NCBI GenBank assembly: GCA_946482045.1
Contig: CAMLPZ010000009.1
Coordinates: 1-33,764 of the forward strand
From: an uncultured Asticcacaulis sp.
Lineage (GTDB): Bacteria; Pseudomonadota; Alphaproteobacteria; Caulobacterales; Caulobacteraceae
Direction: 5' to 3'
Length of the DNA stretch: 33,764 nucleotides
Position numbers and translations under genes: made by a program. Below, piece after piece: positions 1 through 8,091 of this stretch. Under the pieces are notes generated by a model. It had not been told where the DNA came from. It was given only the letters and a program-made list of their open reading frames with translations, and made no database searches. The first letter of the stretch is position 1. Each line of letters starts with the position of its first letter.

Positions 1-2
1 CC

Positions 3-1658
3 TCGCCGTCGAATGTCTGGCTGGCGACCAACGCGAAGGTGACGATCAAAAACTCTGAATTCACCGATAAGGGTGGCAAGGCGTTTTTGTTCGACCTCAA
101 GAACAATGGCGCTACGCTCAATATCGATAATATTGTTACCAACCAGACGGACCTGGCCGATATCGCAAAGTCCGCGACAGCCAAGCTGATCGGCCTGATC
201 AATGATGCCAAGCCGACCGAACCGACACCTGTCGAAGCGACGCCTCCGGTCGTCGTCAAGCCGGTCCCGCCGGTCGTCGGCGATGTCGTCGTTACGCCAC
301 CTCCACCGCCTCCGCCTGCCGCGAGCACAGCGATCAATGGCACCGACAGCAACAATACGCTGAACGGCACAGCTGGTAACGACCTCATCAACGGCAAGGA
401 TGGCAAGGACGTACTGAATGGCGGTCTCGGCAATGACAGCCTCGATGGCGGTCGCAATGAAGACCAGTTGGGCGGCGGCGACGGCGACGACCTGCTTTCC
501 GGTGGCGTTAATGCAGATACCATCCAGGGTGGGGCTGGCAAAGACGTCGTTTACGGCGATGTTGCCGTGATGACGGCGGCGACTGCCGGTGGCAATGACA
601 ATGTTTACGGCGGTGACGGCGATGACGTTATTTTCGGCGACGGCGTGACCATGACGGGCGCTCAGGGAGGCAAGGATTATCTCTACGGCGGCGTTGGCAA
701 CGACATTATCTATGGCGACGCCAAGTCGCTGACGGCTGGTTCCAAGGGTGCCGCTGATATTCTCTACGGCGATGACGGCAACGATACGCTTTATGGCGAC
801 GGCGCCACATCCGACGCCAGTTCGGGTGGCGACGACAAGCTATACGGCGGCAAGGGCAATGATGTCCTCTACGGGGGCGGGGGCAGCGATACCTTCTATG
901 TCGAAGGCAAGGGTTTCGGAAACGACGTGATCGCCGATTTCAGCCGCAGTGTCGGCAATCAGGACAAGATCGACCTGAGCCAGATGAAGGTTGCCTTCGC
1001 CGACCTGAACATTAAAGTCGTTGGGAAGGATACGGTGATTACTTTCGCCAGCGGCGACTCGATCACGGTTAAGAATTTTACCGGCCTGACCAAGGACCAC
1101 ATCATCGCCGCGTCGAAATCGGACAAGGCGGCCCTAGGCACGACCGAGGCGCCGAAGCCGGTCGTAGTTGCGCCGCCGGTCGTCGAGGCGCCCAAGACAG
1201 GCAATGTTACGCTAAACGGAACGAACGCGTCGGAAACCATCCGTGCCGGTGACGGCAGCGACAAGATTTACGGCCTTAAGGGCAATGACAAGCTTTACGG
1301 CGGCGCTGGCGATGACGTCATCTATGGTCGTCAGGACGACGATACGCTTTTCGGCGAAGACGGCTCAGACAAGCTGATGGGCGACGGGGGTAGGGATGTG
1401 CTCAATGGCGGCCGTGGCAACGACTTCCTGAGCGGCGGCGACGATGCGGATATCTTCATCTTCGCCATAGGGGGCGGCAATGACCAGATTTCGGACTTCG
1501 ACAGCGACGATTTTATCGATTTCTCGGGAACTTCGCTGAAAGCGTCGGACGTCCAGATCGTCGATACGAGTGACGGCGTCTTGCTGCGCTACGGCACGGA
1601 CAGCATCCTGCTTAAGGATGCCGAGCACATCAACTCGGACCAGTTTATCTTCGCCTGA
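3..1658 (+). CDS. RTX (hemolysin-type) calcium-binding secreted protein, 5'-truncated by window edge
   Basis: The frame is open to the window edge, so this is the C-terminal part of a longer protein; the GTG at 39 is only the first start-like codon. The first ~45 residues (VTIKNSEF, LNIDNIVTNQ) look like the end of a right-handed beta-helix, as in polysaccharide lyases and epimerases. Two Pro/Val-rich linkers (about residues 58-96 and 368-386, counted from 39) separate two blocks of GGxGxDxLx nonapeptides (about 98-285 and 395-475). RTX nonapeptides bind Ca2+ and usually mark type I secretion substrates. The end (DIFIF, GNDQISDFDSDD, IDFSG) resembles the C-terminal secretion region of such proteins, which has no N-terminal signal. 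I infer a cell-surface or matrix protein acting on, or binding, the polysaccharide made nearby. The catalytic identity cannot be seen because the N-terminus is missing. A strong terminator follows. Confidence 0.85.
   Translation, partial: SPSNVWLATNAKVTIKNSEFTDKGGKAFLFDLKNNGATLNIDNIVTNQTDLADIAKSATAKLIGLINDAKPTEPTPVEATPPVVVKPVPPVVGDVVVTPPPPPPPAASTAINGTDSNNTLNGTAGNDLINGKDGKDVLNGGLGNDSLDGGRNEDQLGGGDGDDLLSGGVNADTIQGGAGKDVVYGDVAVMTAATAGGNDNVYGGDGDDVIFGDGVTMTGAQGGKDYLYGGVGNDIIYGDAKSLTAGSKGAADILYGDDGNDTLYGDGATSDASSGGDDKLYGGKGNDVLYGGGGSDTFYVEGKGFGNDVIADFSRSVGNQDKIDLSQMKVAFADLNIKVVGKDTVITFASGDSITVKNFTGLTKDHIIAASKSDKAALGTTEAPKPVVVAPPVVEAPKTGNVTLNGTNASETIRAGDGSDKIYGLKGNDKLYGGAGDDVIYGRQDDDTLFGEDGSDKLMGDGGRDVLNGGRGNDFLSGGDDADIFIFAIGGGNDQISDFDSDDFIDFSGTSLKASDVQIVDTSDGVLLRYGTDSILLKDAEHINSDQFIFA
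597..851 (+). repeat. Nested ~26-residue super-repeat inside the RTX domain
   Basis: Within the first RTX block a higher-order unit of 26-27 residues recurs. Each copy starts with D-x-[VL]-YG and carries G-N/D-D-x-[IL]-[FY]-GD, then a T/S/A/G-rich spacer. Copies begin at residues 187, 213, 240 and 266, counted from the GTG at 39. A shorter relative begins at 169. This is protein-level repetition; the DNA copies have diverged. Confidence 0.7.
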
Positions 1659-1681
1659 TCCCTGCGATGATTCTGCGTATG

Positions 1682-1716
1682 GCCCCTGGCGGTTGACGCC
1701 AGGGGCTTTTGTTTTT
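1682..1716 (+). terminator. Rho-independent terminator after the RTX gene
   Basis: A perfect 10-bp stem (GCCCCTGGCG at 1682-1691 pairing with CGCCAGGGGC at 1697-1706) with a 5-nt loop is followed by TTTTGTTTTT. It ends plus-strand transcription before the convergent ugd gene, whose stop is at 1723. Confidence 0.93.
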
Positions 1717-1722
1717 CCGGGC

Positions 1723-2889
1723 TCAGTCCGAACCGAACAGGTCGCGGGTGTAAACCTTGGCCGCAACGTCGGCGATGTCGGTCGAGATGCGGTTGGCGAC
1801 GATAACGTCTGAGGTGCGCTTAAACTCTTCAATGTCGCGGATGATGGGCGAGTTGAAGAACTGGTCGCCGTCGAAGGCAGGCTCGTAGATAACGACGTTG
1901 ATGCCCTTGGCGCGGATTCGCTTCATGATTCCTTGGACCGACGAGTCGCGGAAGTTGTCCGAATTGGTCTTCATGGTCAGACGATAAATGCCAACCGTCT
2001 TCGGTCCGCGGCTGATGATGCTGTCGGCGACGAAGTCCTTACGCGTCGTATTGGCATCGACGATCGCCTTGATCAGGTTCTGCGGTACGGCCGAATAGTT
2101 GGCTAGCAGTTGCTTGGTGTCCTTGGGCAGGCAGTAGCCGCCATAGCCGAACGATGGGTTGTTGTATCCCTTGCCGATACGTGGATCCAGCGAAACCCCC
2201 TCGATGATCTGGCGTGTATCGAGGCCCAAAGCCTCGGCGTAGGAGTCCAGTTCGTTGAAGTAGGCGACGCGCATGGCCAGATAGGTGTTGGCGAACAGCT
2301 TGATCGCTTCGGCTTCGTCCGAGTTGGTGAACAGGACTTCGATGTTTTCCTTCACCGCGCCCTGGATCAGCAGGTCGGCAAAGCCGCGTGCGCGATCCGA
2401 CTGTTCGCCGACGATGATGCGCGACGGATGCAGGTTATCGTACAGCGCCTTGCCTTCGCGCAGGAACTCCGGCGAGAAGATGATCTGCTCGCAGTTCATT
2501 TGCCTGCGCAGGTCTGCGGTGTAGCCAACGGGAATGGTGGACTTGATGACGATGGTAGCCGTGCTGTTGATCGGCATGATCTGGCGGACGACCGCCTCGA
2601 TTGACGAGGTGTCGAACTGGTTGGTCACCGTGTCATAGTTGGTTGGGGTAGCGACGATGATGTACTCGGCGCCTTCGAAAGCTTCCCGCGCATCGAGCGT
2701 CGCCTTGAAGTTCAGCGGTTTGTCCTTCAGGAAATGCTCGATTTCGGCATCGACGATCGGAGATTCCTTCCGATTGAGCATTTCGACCTTGGCCGGCACG
2801 ACATCGAAAGCCACGACTTCGTTGTGCTGCGCCAACAGCATGGCGTTCGAAAGGCCCACATAACCCAGACCCGCAACAGCTATCTTCAT
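1723..2889 (-). CDS. ugd: UDP-glucose 6-dehydrogenase
   Basis: Ugd oxidises UDP-glucose to UDP-glucuronate with two NAD+, in the cytoplasm. The 388-residue protein matches the length of the E. coli K-12 Ugd as I recall it and reads very like it throughout. Visible features are the N-terminal Rossmann motif [27 protein letters not shown], the catalytic-cysteine segment [14 protein letters not shown] and an identical C-terminal ending RDLFGSD. The start at 2889 is chosen because MKIAVAG aligns with the family start and is preceded by GGAGCGG; an in-frame start 27 bases upstream has no such support. Its product feeds the UDP-GlcA 4-epimerase at 19751-20767 and may also be a direct donor. It is transcribed alone, divergently from the hydrolase gene at 3231. 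Confidence 0.97.
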   Translation of the reverse strand: MKIAVAGLGYVGLSNAMLLAQHNEVVAFDVVPAKVEMLNRKESPIVDAEIEHFLKDKPLNFKATLDAREAFEGAEYIIVATPTNYDTVTNQFDTSSIEAVVRQIMPINSTATIVIKSTIPVGYTADLRRQMNCEQIIFSPEFLREGKALYDNLHPSRIIVGEQSDRARGFADLLIQGAVKENIEVLFTNSDEAEAIKLFANTYLAMRVAYFNELDSYAEALGLDTRQIIEGVSLDPRIGKGYNNPSFGYGGYCLPKDTKQLLANYSAVPQNLIKAIVDANTTRKDFVADSIISRGPKTVGIYRLTMKTNSDNFRDSSVQGIMKRIRAKGINVVIYEPAFDGDQFFNSPIIRDIEEFKRTSDVIVANRISTDIADVAAKVYTRDLFGSD

Positions 2890-3230
2890 TTCCGCTCCAA
2901 ATTGCCTGAAAACCACGGGGTGCCGCGGTCAGTATGGTCCTGCACCGATCATGGCGATGGTGCTTTGTTCGTGACTATTCAAGTCCCGTGCCACAAACGG
3001 TTGTCTGCGACGGTTCAAATAACGCTACATATCAAGGGAGTACTGTTGTTGGACACTACAATGCTGCACCGCAAACGGCAAGGTGGAATGTTTTCGCACA
3101 TGCACCCTGAGGCGGACGGCGAAAAAACGCGGAATTCGTGTAACAGGTGTGCCGAATCTGTACAGATGTCTATCCTTAATAGATTATTAAAGTTATATCT
3201 CGCTGTACCTTAACAGAAATTGAGCGATAG
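2890..3230. promoter_or_regulatory. Divergent intergenic region between ugd and the glycoside hydrolase
   Basis: About 340 bases with no convincing gene; it must hold divergent promoters. The part next to the hydrolase (about 3160-3220) is markedly AT-rich and contains the TTAA-N7-TTAA site listed separately. I see no strong hairpin. Confidence 0.6.
3176..3190 (+). promoter_or_regulatory. Candidate CtrA-binding site (TTAA-N7-TTAA)
   Basis: TTAA, seven bases (TAGATTA), TTAA is an exact match to the core of the CtrA recognition motif known from Caulobacter crescentus. It ends 40 bases before the ATG of the hydrolase gene at 3231, a sensible promoter position. The motif is short and lies in AT-rich sequence, so chance remains possible. 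Regulation by CtrA is inference. Confidence 0.4.
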
Positions 3231-4634
3231 ATGTCCAAACTGGCCCTGCGTAATCTCGGCATCGCCCTCGTTGGCTTCATTGCATTATTGGTGGCGTTGG
3301 TTGTGTTTCTGTGCCTGCCGCGTTTCGCGGACGCGAGCAATAGCCGCCAAGCCGTGCCGGTTGCGACTTTTATGGACAGTCTGGGGGTCAATACGCATGT
3401 CAACTTCACAGGGCCGGACTACTCGGGTTACGCCGACCCCGCGATTACGGCCAACAGCTTGCGTTATATCGGATTTCGCCATATCCGTGACGGGGGCAGG
3501 AGCTTCACACCCGAGCAGATTGCCCGTCTGGTCACGGTTGCCCAGACGGCTGATGTAAAGCTGACCGTCACCCCTGGCAGCGGCGGACCGGTTGACCTGA
3601 CGGCGTTTCACAAAGGGCTGCGCGACTTGGAAGCCGCGCGGCCTGGTATTCTGGCGGCTGTCGAAGGCCCGAACGAAATCAACAATGTCTTCATGCAGGC
3701 GTTCTGGAATGTCGAGTATAAGGGGCGCAAGAGCAACATGTGCGCGCGCGATTTCGAGCCGACCCAGAACCTGCAGGGCGATCTGCACCGGATGGTCAAG
3801 TCTGACCCGGTGCTGAAAGACCTTCCAGTTTACAACTACACGATTGTCTATGTAAAAAAAGGCCTGGGCGCGCCGGGATGCCAGGCGGACTTCGACGCGG
3901 ACATCGAAGCCATCGGCACCGAAGACGCCGCCGACTTCGGCAACATCCACGAATATTCCTTCCAGGCAGCGCCGCCGCGTTCGACGCTTTTGAAGGCCCT
4001 GAGCCGCAAGAGCGTGACGCCCGGCAAGCCCGTGGTGATCACGGAAACCGGCTTTGCTACAGATGAAAGCGCCGATGCCCGGCCGAAACTGGCCGTCAGC
4101 GAAACGGTCCAGGCAAAATATACACTAAGCACCGTGTTCGACGCTTACACGTTGGGCGCCCGGCGAACCTATATCTATCAATTGCTCGACAATGCGCCGG
4201 ATACGCCGGCGACCAATATCGAGAAGCACTTCGGGCTGTTCTACGCCGACGGCAGGCCCAAGCCGGCGGCAGTGGCGTTGCATAACCTCACCCGGATACT
4301 CGCGGAACCCGCCGGGGCTGCACCGATCAGGCGGGAGGCCCTTGTCTATACCATTAAAGGACCGCATGACCTGCATGATATGCAGCTTCTTCTGCAAAAG
4401 CCGGATGGCGGCTATGTCCTGGCGTTGTGGGCAGAGCCCAAGATCTGGGACGCGGCGGCGCAAAGGGACATCGCGGTCAAGCCGGTGCAGGTGTCGATTT
4501 CTCTAAAAACGGCGGCCGGCCGGGTGCGGATCTATGATCCGCTAGTTGGGGCGGCGCCGGTCAGGACGCTCCGGAATACCAAGGCTTTGCTGGTCGATAT
4601 CAGCGACCATCCTGTGCTGATCGCGTTCGATTGA
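3231..4634 (+). CDS. Membrane-anchored clan-A-like glycoside hydrolase
   Basis: This 467-residue protein has one N-terminal membrane segment (about residues 8-30) and the rest should face the periplasm. The body looks like a (beta/alpha)8 retaining hydrolase. EGPNE carries a candidate acid/base Glu149 at the end of a strand, HEYSF follows at 240-244, and ITETGF carries a candidate nucleophile Glu272. This spacing is typical of GH clan A (GH5/GH30/GH39-like). A C-terminal all-beta region (about 355-467, ending in DISDHPVLIAFD) resembles the extra beta domain of such enzymes. The substrate is unknown; processing of the locus polysaccharide is inferred from context. It is a single gene with a terminator just after it, convergent with another clan-A-like hydrolase gene. 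The exact family is not assigned. Confidence 0.8.
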   Translation: MSKLALRNLGIALVGFIALLVALVVFLCLPRFADASNSRQAVPVATFMDSLGVNTHVNFTGPDYSGYADPAITANSLRYIGFRHIRDGGRSFTPEQIARLVTVAQTADVKLTVTPGSGGPVDLTAFHKGLRDLEAARPGILAAVEGPNEINNVFMQAFWNVEYKGRKSNMCARDFEPTQNLQGDLHRMVKSDPVLKDLPVYNYTIVYVKKGLGAPGCQADFDADIEAIGTEDAADFGNIHEYSFQAAPPRSTLLKALSRKSVTPGKPVVITETGFATDESADARPKLAVSETVQAKYTLSTVFDAYTLGARRTYIYQLLDNAPDTPATNIEKHFGLFYADGRPKPAAVALHNLTRILAEPAGAAPIRREALVYTIKGPHDLHDMQLLLQKPDGGYVLALWAEPKIWDAAAQRDIAVKPVQVSISLKTAAGRVRIYDPLVGAAPVRTLRNTKALLVDISDHPVLIAFD

Positions 4635-4644
4635 CATCCAGGCA

Positions 4645-4677
4645 CGGGATGCAGCTACCTGGCCGCATCCCGTTTTT
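4645..4677 (+). terminator. Rho-independent terminator after the hydrolase at 3231
   Basis: An 8-bp stem (CGGGATGC at 4645-4652 pairing with GCATCCCG at 4665-4672) with a 12-nt loop is followed by TTTTT. It starts 10 bases after the stop at 4634. Confidence 0.85.
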
Positions 4678-4688
4678 CGGGTGCTTGC

Positions 4689-5798
4689 TTACTTCTGGAT
4701 GTTTGGGAAGCCGCGGCGCGTAATATAGCCGCGTTCATCCGCCGACAGTTGCCCGCCGGAATAGAGGGTGGCGGTTAGCAGGTGCATCTTCCACGCCCGC
4801 GTATTGTAATTGATGCCGAACTTGGCTTCCGGACCGACCTTCTTGGGGTCGTCGACCAACTCGTAGATATCGATGTCTTCGATGTTCAGATACTTCTGGT
4901 TGGTCATGTAGTTGAGCGCATTGTTTAGGCTTTTGTTGCAGTTTTCAACCAGGTTGCCGCCCCAAACATTTTGATAGGCCGGATCATAGATTTCACCGCA
5001 GTTGACCTCGTTGAAGTGCACCGGCTTGTTGTACTGCGACAGCTTGTAGAACAGGTTGAACGTGCCCCAGTAGAAGTTCGGATCGGTGCCCAGGCGCTCG
5101 TAGTAATGGTAGGATATGACCTCGTACTTGACGCCCTTGGACGCCATATAGTCTAGGAAGCCGAAGTGGGTCGACGTCGTGTTCAGGATGCGGCGCAGCT
5201 TGAGGCCGTTGTCGGCATTGATCTTGTCGATAGCGTCCGAAGCGCCCTTCAGCACCATGGCCCAGTCGCTCATGATCTTGGTGTCGAATTCACGCGCGTT
5301 GAAGCCCTTGCCCCAAAGCGGTTGCTTCGTCGTCGGGTCCGTCACCAGCAGGTTCAGTTCATTACCCATTTCGTAGTCATTGATTTCATTCTTGAATTCG
5401 TTGACGAACGCATAGGTCCGGTCGTAGCCCTGGCGATAGAGTGCAGCGGCATCGCCCTTCGGATACTTGCCGAAGTCGGTACGATCGCCGAAAGCAAACG
5501 GGAAGGCCAGGATCGGCCGCAGGACAATGCCTCGTGCCTTGGCGTTCTTTTGCATCATCCGGACCATGGCGACGCGGGTGGCGTCCTGATCGGCGGTCAG
5601 ATAGGCGTCAAAACGGTACCGCGTCAGGTTGCGGTACTGCATCATGTCAAAATAGGACTTGATAAGAGCTTCATCACGGCTGGCGGGCCCCGCAGTGCCG
5701 ATAGCCGGTTTAGCCTGGGCAACGCTGCCCATTCCGCCAAGTCCCAGGACCAATGCCAGAGAAACGATTGCGGAACATAGTTTATTGGTGTTAAACAT
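4689..5798 (-). CDS. Secreted glycoside-hydrolase-like protein (clan-A type fold)
   Basis: This 369-residue protein has a classical signal peptide: Lys near the start, a hydrophobic core at about 8-22, and cleavage likely after AQA at about residue 29. Features of a (beta/alpha)8 retaining hydrolase are visible. YEMGNELN gives a candidate acid/base Glu147, SYHYYE follows at about 229-234, and HFNEVNCGE gives a candidate nucleophile Glu264. No extra domain is evident. It is predicted to act in the periplasm or outside the cell; the substrate cannot be read from sequence. It points at the hydrolase at 3231 (54 bases stop to stop) but the two share only the general layout, so recent duplication is not indicated. 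The start has only a weak ribosome site, yet a good signal peptide supports it. Confidence 0.78.
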   Translation of the reverse strand: MFNTNKLCSAIVSLALVLGLGGMGSVAQAKPAIGTAGPASRDEALIKSYFDMMQYRNLTRYRFDAYLTADQDATRVAMVRMMQKNAKARGIVLRPILAFPFAFGDRTDFGKYPKGDAAALYRQGYDRTYAFVNEFKNEINDYEMGNELNLLVTDPTTKQPLWGKGFNAREFDTKIMSDWAMVLKGASDAIDKINADNGLKLRRILNTTSTHFGFLDYMASKGVKYEVISYHYYERLGTDPNFYWGTFNLFYKLSQYNKPVHFNEVNCGEIYDPAYQNVWGGNLVENCNKSLNNALNYMTNQKYLNIEDIDIYELVDDPKKVGPEAKFGINYNTRAWKMHLLTATLYSGGQLSADERGYITRRGFPNIQK

Positions 5799-6149
5799 GT
5801 CGATGAAACTCTACTGAATACGCGGTACAATGCCGCCCCTGTTACCTAAGGGAACACAGGGATTTTAATGGCTTTTTTATTTTTATGATTAATCGCGCGT
5901 TCAGTATGTATTCCGCTGAATAGTATAGACTTAATTTTCTACTTTTTTGGCGACTTCAAATGCTTACTACCTTGAGTAATTTTTAACGAATCCAGATGCT
6001 ATCGTTTAAATGCCTTAACGGGCGGGGCGATATGGCATCGCAATTGCACTGCGGTTGCAGCGAAGTATTGTGTGAAAAAACAAGGGCCTGATGATTTCTC
6101 ATTCTGCTTTAACGGGATCGCGCGATCGCGATCGCCAGGGGGATAAGCT
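5799..6149. promoter_or_regulatory. Divergent intergenic region with clustered palindromes
   Basis: About 350 bases, AT-rich at 5860-6010, with no convincing gene. It should hold promoters for the hydrolase (minus) and the orphan gene (plus). Its right end contains overlapping palindromes: GATCGCGCGATC (6116-6127) and GCGATCGCGATCGC (6122-6135). They lie immediately before the ribosome site of the gene at 6150. Confidence 0.5.
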
Positions 6150-6833
6150 ATGACAAACAAGCTCAAGACGAGGCGTTACAGCATTCCGGACGCTGACGAC
6201 GCCACCATTCTTTCGATTTTCGACAAGGCGGCGCATTATGCCGAACATAAGCGGACCGTAAGTGTCATGGTCGGTAATCGCGTGCTTCCTTCGGTGCAGA
6301 CACTGTACGGGTTGCAACGCCGCCATCCAGAAATCGACTGGTCCGCCAGCCGGCTGATCAGCCGCGTTTCCGGCACCTATGGGCCGATGCAACTTCATTT
6401 CACGCGCACGGGCGAAGGCGCGAAAAGCGAATTGCTGCTGGTCAGTCCGGAAGGCGCACATGTCAACGACATGGTGCGTTTCGTCGCCTCGCGTCCTGCC
6501 CTGCTGGAGCTCAAAAGTGAAACGGCTGCCGGCGTGCTTACCGGTCTCGAGGAGCGCCGTATACGCGCCGCGCGCGCGGCCCGTGCGCACGGTCTGCGGT
6601 TGCGTGTCACGGTTTCAGACGCAAGAACGTGGCAGACGGCGCTTCAGGCTTTTCTGCCGGCAAAGACCTATATTCCCATGGGCGCGATCGCGGGACGCCT
6701 GCGCTCTGTGGCGTCGTCTCAGGTCGCCGAGGTGCCGCAGCGCCGTCATTTTGAGTGGCGGTTCGTGTCGATTGCCGCCGCCCTGGTGACACTGGTCGCG
6801 GGTGTACAGGCAGTGTCCTTCTTCTACGCGTAA
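6150..6833 (+). CDS. Uncharacterised tail-anchored membrane protein
   Basis: I do not recognise this 227-residue protein. It has no signal peptide. The N-terminal ~200 residues are soluble, mixed alpha/beta and rich in Arg, with a strongly basic helix around 131-150 (EERRIRAARAARAHGLRLR). The last 23 residues form one hydrophobic segment (FVSIAAALV through SFFYA) that runs to the C-terminus, giving a C-tail-anchored topology with the body in the cytoplasm. The start is well supported by AGGGGGAT six bases upstream. It is monocistronic and ends four bases before the convergent stop at 6838. Its position in the locus suggests a link to polysaccharide assembly, but nothing in the sequence proves this. 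Confidence 0.8.
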   Translation: MTNKLKTRRYSIPDADDATILSIFDKAAHYAEHKRTVSVMVGNRVLPSVQTLYGLQRRHPEIDWSASRLISRVSGTYGPMQLHFTRTGEGAKSELLLVSPEGAHVNDMVRFVASRPALLELKSETAAGVLTGLEERRIRAARAARAHGLRLRVTVSDARTWQTALQAFLPAKTYIPMGAIAGRLRSVASSQVAEVPQRRHFEWRFVSIAAALVTLVAGVQAVSFFYA

Positions 6834-6837
6834 CCCA

Positions 6838-8064
6838 TTACGGAAAAAGATCGCCGATCTTGCCGGCGACACGCAGATAGTGGTCGCTAGGCAGTGCCTG
6901 GCCATCGGCGTCCATCGTCACCCAGTCGCCATCGGCCGGTACCAAGTCCTGTGTCCTGGTGACCTTGAAGATCGCCGTGCCTTCGTTGACCTCGTCGAAC
7001 ATGGCGATCTTGACCATTTTGGCGCCGGCCTTTTTGGCTGCAACCGCCTGCTGCCATAGGAAATCGCCGCCATTGCGCGGAACGGCGTTGCTGCGGGCCT
7101 CTTTGTGCGAGCCCTTCCACGAGAAGCCCGGAAAGATGACCGGCATGTATTTCTGGCCGTTGCGCGTGGTCGTGGCGACATCGTCGGGATAGTGCTTCGC
7201 CGCCCATTCCGCCGCGCCGGCCGCGCTGTGATAGCGCCCGACGGTCCACGGCTGGACGATGTCGAATTGCGCATAAACCTTGGTCCAGCGGGGGTCGTTG
7301 GCGCTGTCGCGGCTGAGGCTGGTCCAGTATCCGGGAACGCCGCCCATGACGCGCACGCCTTGGCCCTTAAACCAGGTGATGATCTCCAGGGCCTTGTCGG
7401 GATCGGAAATATGCCGGCCATCGCCGAAGCCAAGCCCCCACAGGGATACAACCGGCTTGCCTTCGTCCTTCTGGTAGGTCGCCTGCTGGGTGACGCCCAG
7501 CTTTTTGAGCCGCAGCCAATCGGCCTTCAGGGCGGCGAAGACATCGCCTTTCGCATCGGTCACGTCGTATTCGATGGCGAAGACGCGGTCATTGTCGCGC
7601 GCCGCCGCCACAATGTTCTTAAGGACCTGGTCTTTTTCGGCATATTCGCTGGGCAGGCGGTTGACGAAACGCTGCACCAGAACGCCGTCGATACCGTATT
7701 CACGCATCCAGCGGAAGTGGGTCTGCTGGGTCGCAGGTGCAAAGGACGTAAAGACCTGGACGGGCTTGCCGCCCTTCGTCTTGCCCGGCACGGTACAAAG
7801 CGAGGATTTGTCCATTTCGGACACGTCCGGCAACATATCGACAATCCAGCGCCGCTTGCCGGGATGTTCACTGTCGGGGCCTTTCGGACCGCGAAGAAAC
7901 CAGCGCCCCTTCTCAAAACCTGATCCGCTGCCGTCGCCGGGGCAGCGGAACCAGCCCTGATAGCCGACCAGGACCTTGCCCTCCAGCCGAGACGCATCTG
8001 CCGCAAATACAGGTACGGCAAAGCAGGCAAGACTCACGACAAACAACAGTCTTAAGGGACGCAT
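6838..8064 (-). CDS. Secreted GH71/GH99-like protein, last gene of the rml operon
   Basis: This 408-residue protein has a clear signal peptide ending near VFAADA (about residue 21). After it comes VLVGYQGWFRCPGDG (31-45), the opening signature of GH71/99-like proteins (endo-alpha-mannosidase and alpha-glucanase relatives). Further typical segments are EYGIDGVLVQRFVNR, FAIEYDV, PVVSLWGLGF, QPWTVGR and, near the end, KIAMFDEVNEGTA with acidic residues 357-358. GH99 enzymes cleave alpha-linked mannose internally; whether this one does is not known. A strong AAGGAGA ribosome site precedes the ATG. The gap to the upstream GT2 gene is 27 bases, so it is probably co-transcribed with rmlCBDA and the flippases. 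That would tie it to editing of the same rhamnose-containing polymer. Confidence 0.85.
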   Translation of the reverse strand: MRPLRLLFVVSLACFAVPVFAADASRLEGKVLVGYQGWFRCPGDGSGSGFEKGRWFLRGPKGPDSEHPGKRRWIVDMLPDVSEMDKSSLCTVPGKTKGGKPVQVFTSFAPATQQTHFRWMREYGIDGVLVQRFVNRLPSEYAEKDQVLKNIVAAARDNDRVFAIEYDVTDAKGDVFAALKADWLRLKKLGVTQQATYQKDEGKPVVSLWGLGFGDGRHISDPDKALEIITWFKGQGVRVMGGVPGYWTSLSRDSANDPRWTKVYAQFDIVQPWTVGRYHSAAGAAEWAAKHYPDDVATTTRNGQKYMPVIFPGFSWKGSHKEARSNAVPRNGGDFLWQQAVAAKKAGAKMVKIAMFDEVNEGTAIFKVTRTQDLVPADGDWVTMDADGQALPSDHYLRVAGKIGDLFP

Positions 8065-8091
8065 GACGGGTCTCCTTCTGTCGCGTTCCGT

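Noticed and set aside
597..851. CRISPR-like periodic DNA
   Set aside because: The periodicity is at protein level (RTX modules); there are no identical DNA repeats with unique spacers, and no cas genes are present.
3285..3950. A 221-codon minus-strand open frame
   Set aside because: Antisense to the clan-A-like hydrolase and shadow-like in composition.
7105..7923. A 272-codon plus-strand open frame
   Set aside because: Antisense to the GH71/99-like gene, with no independent support.
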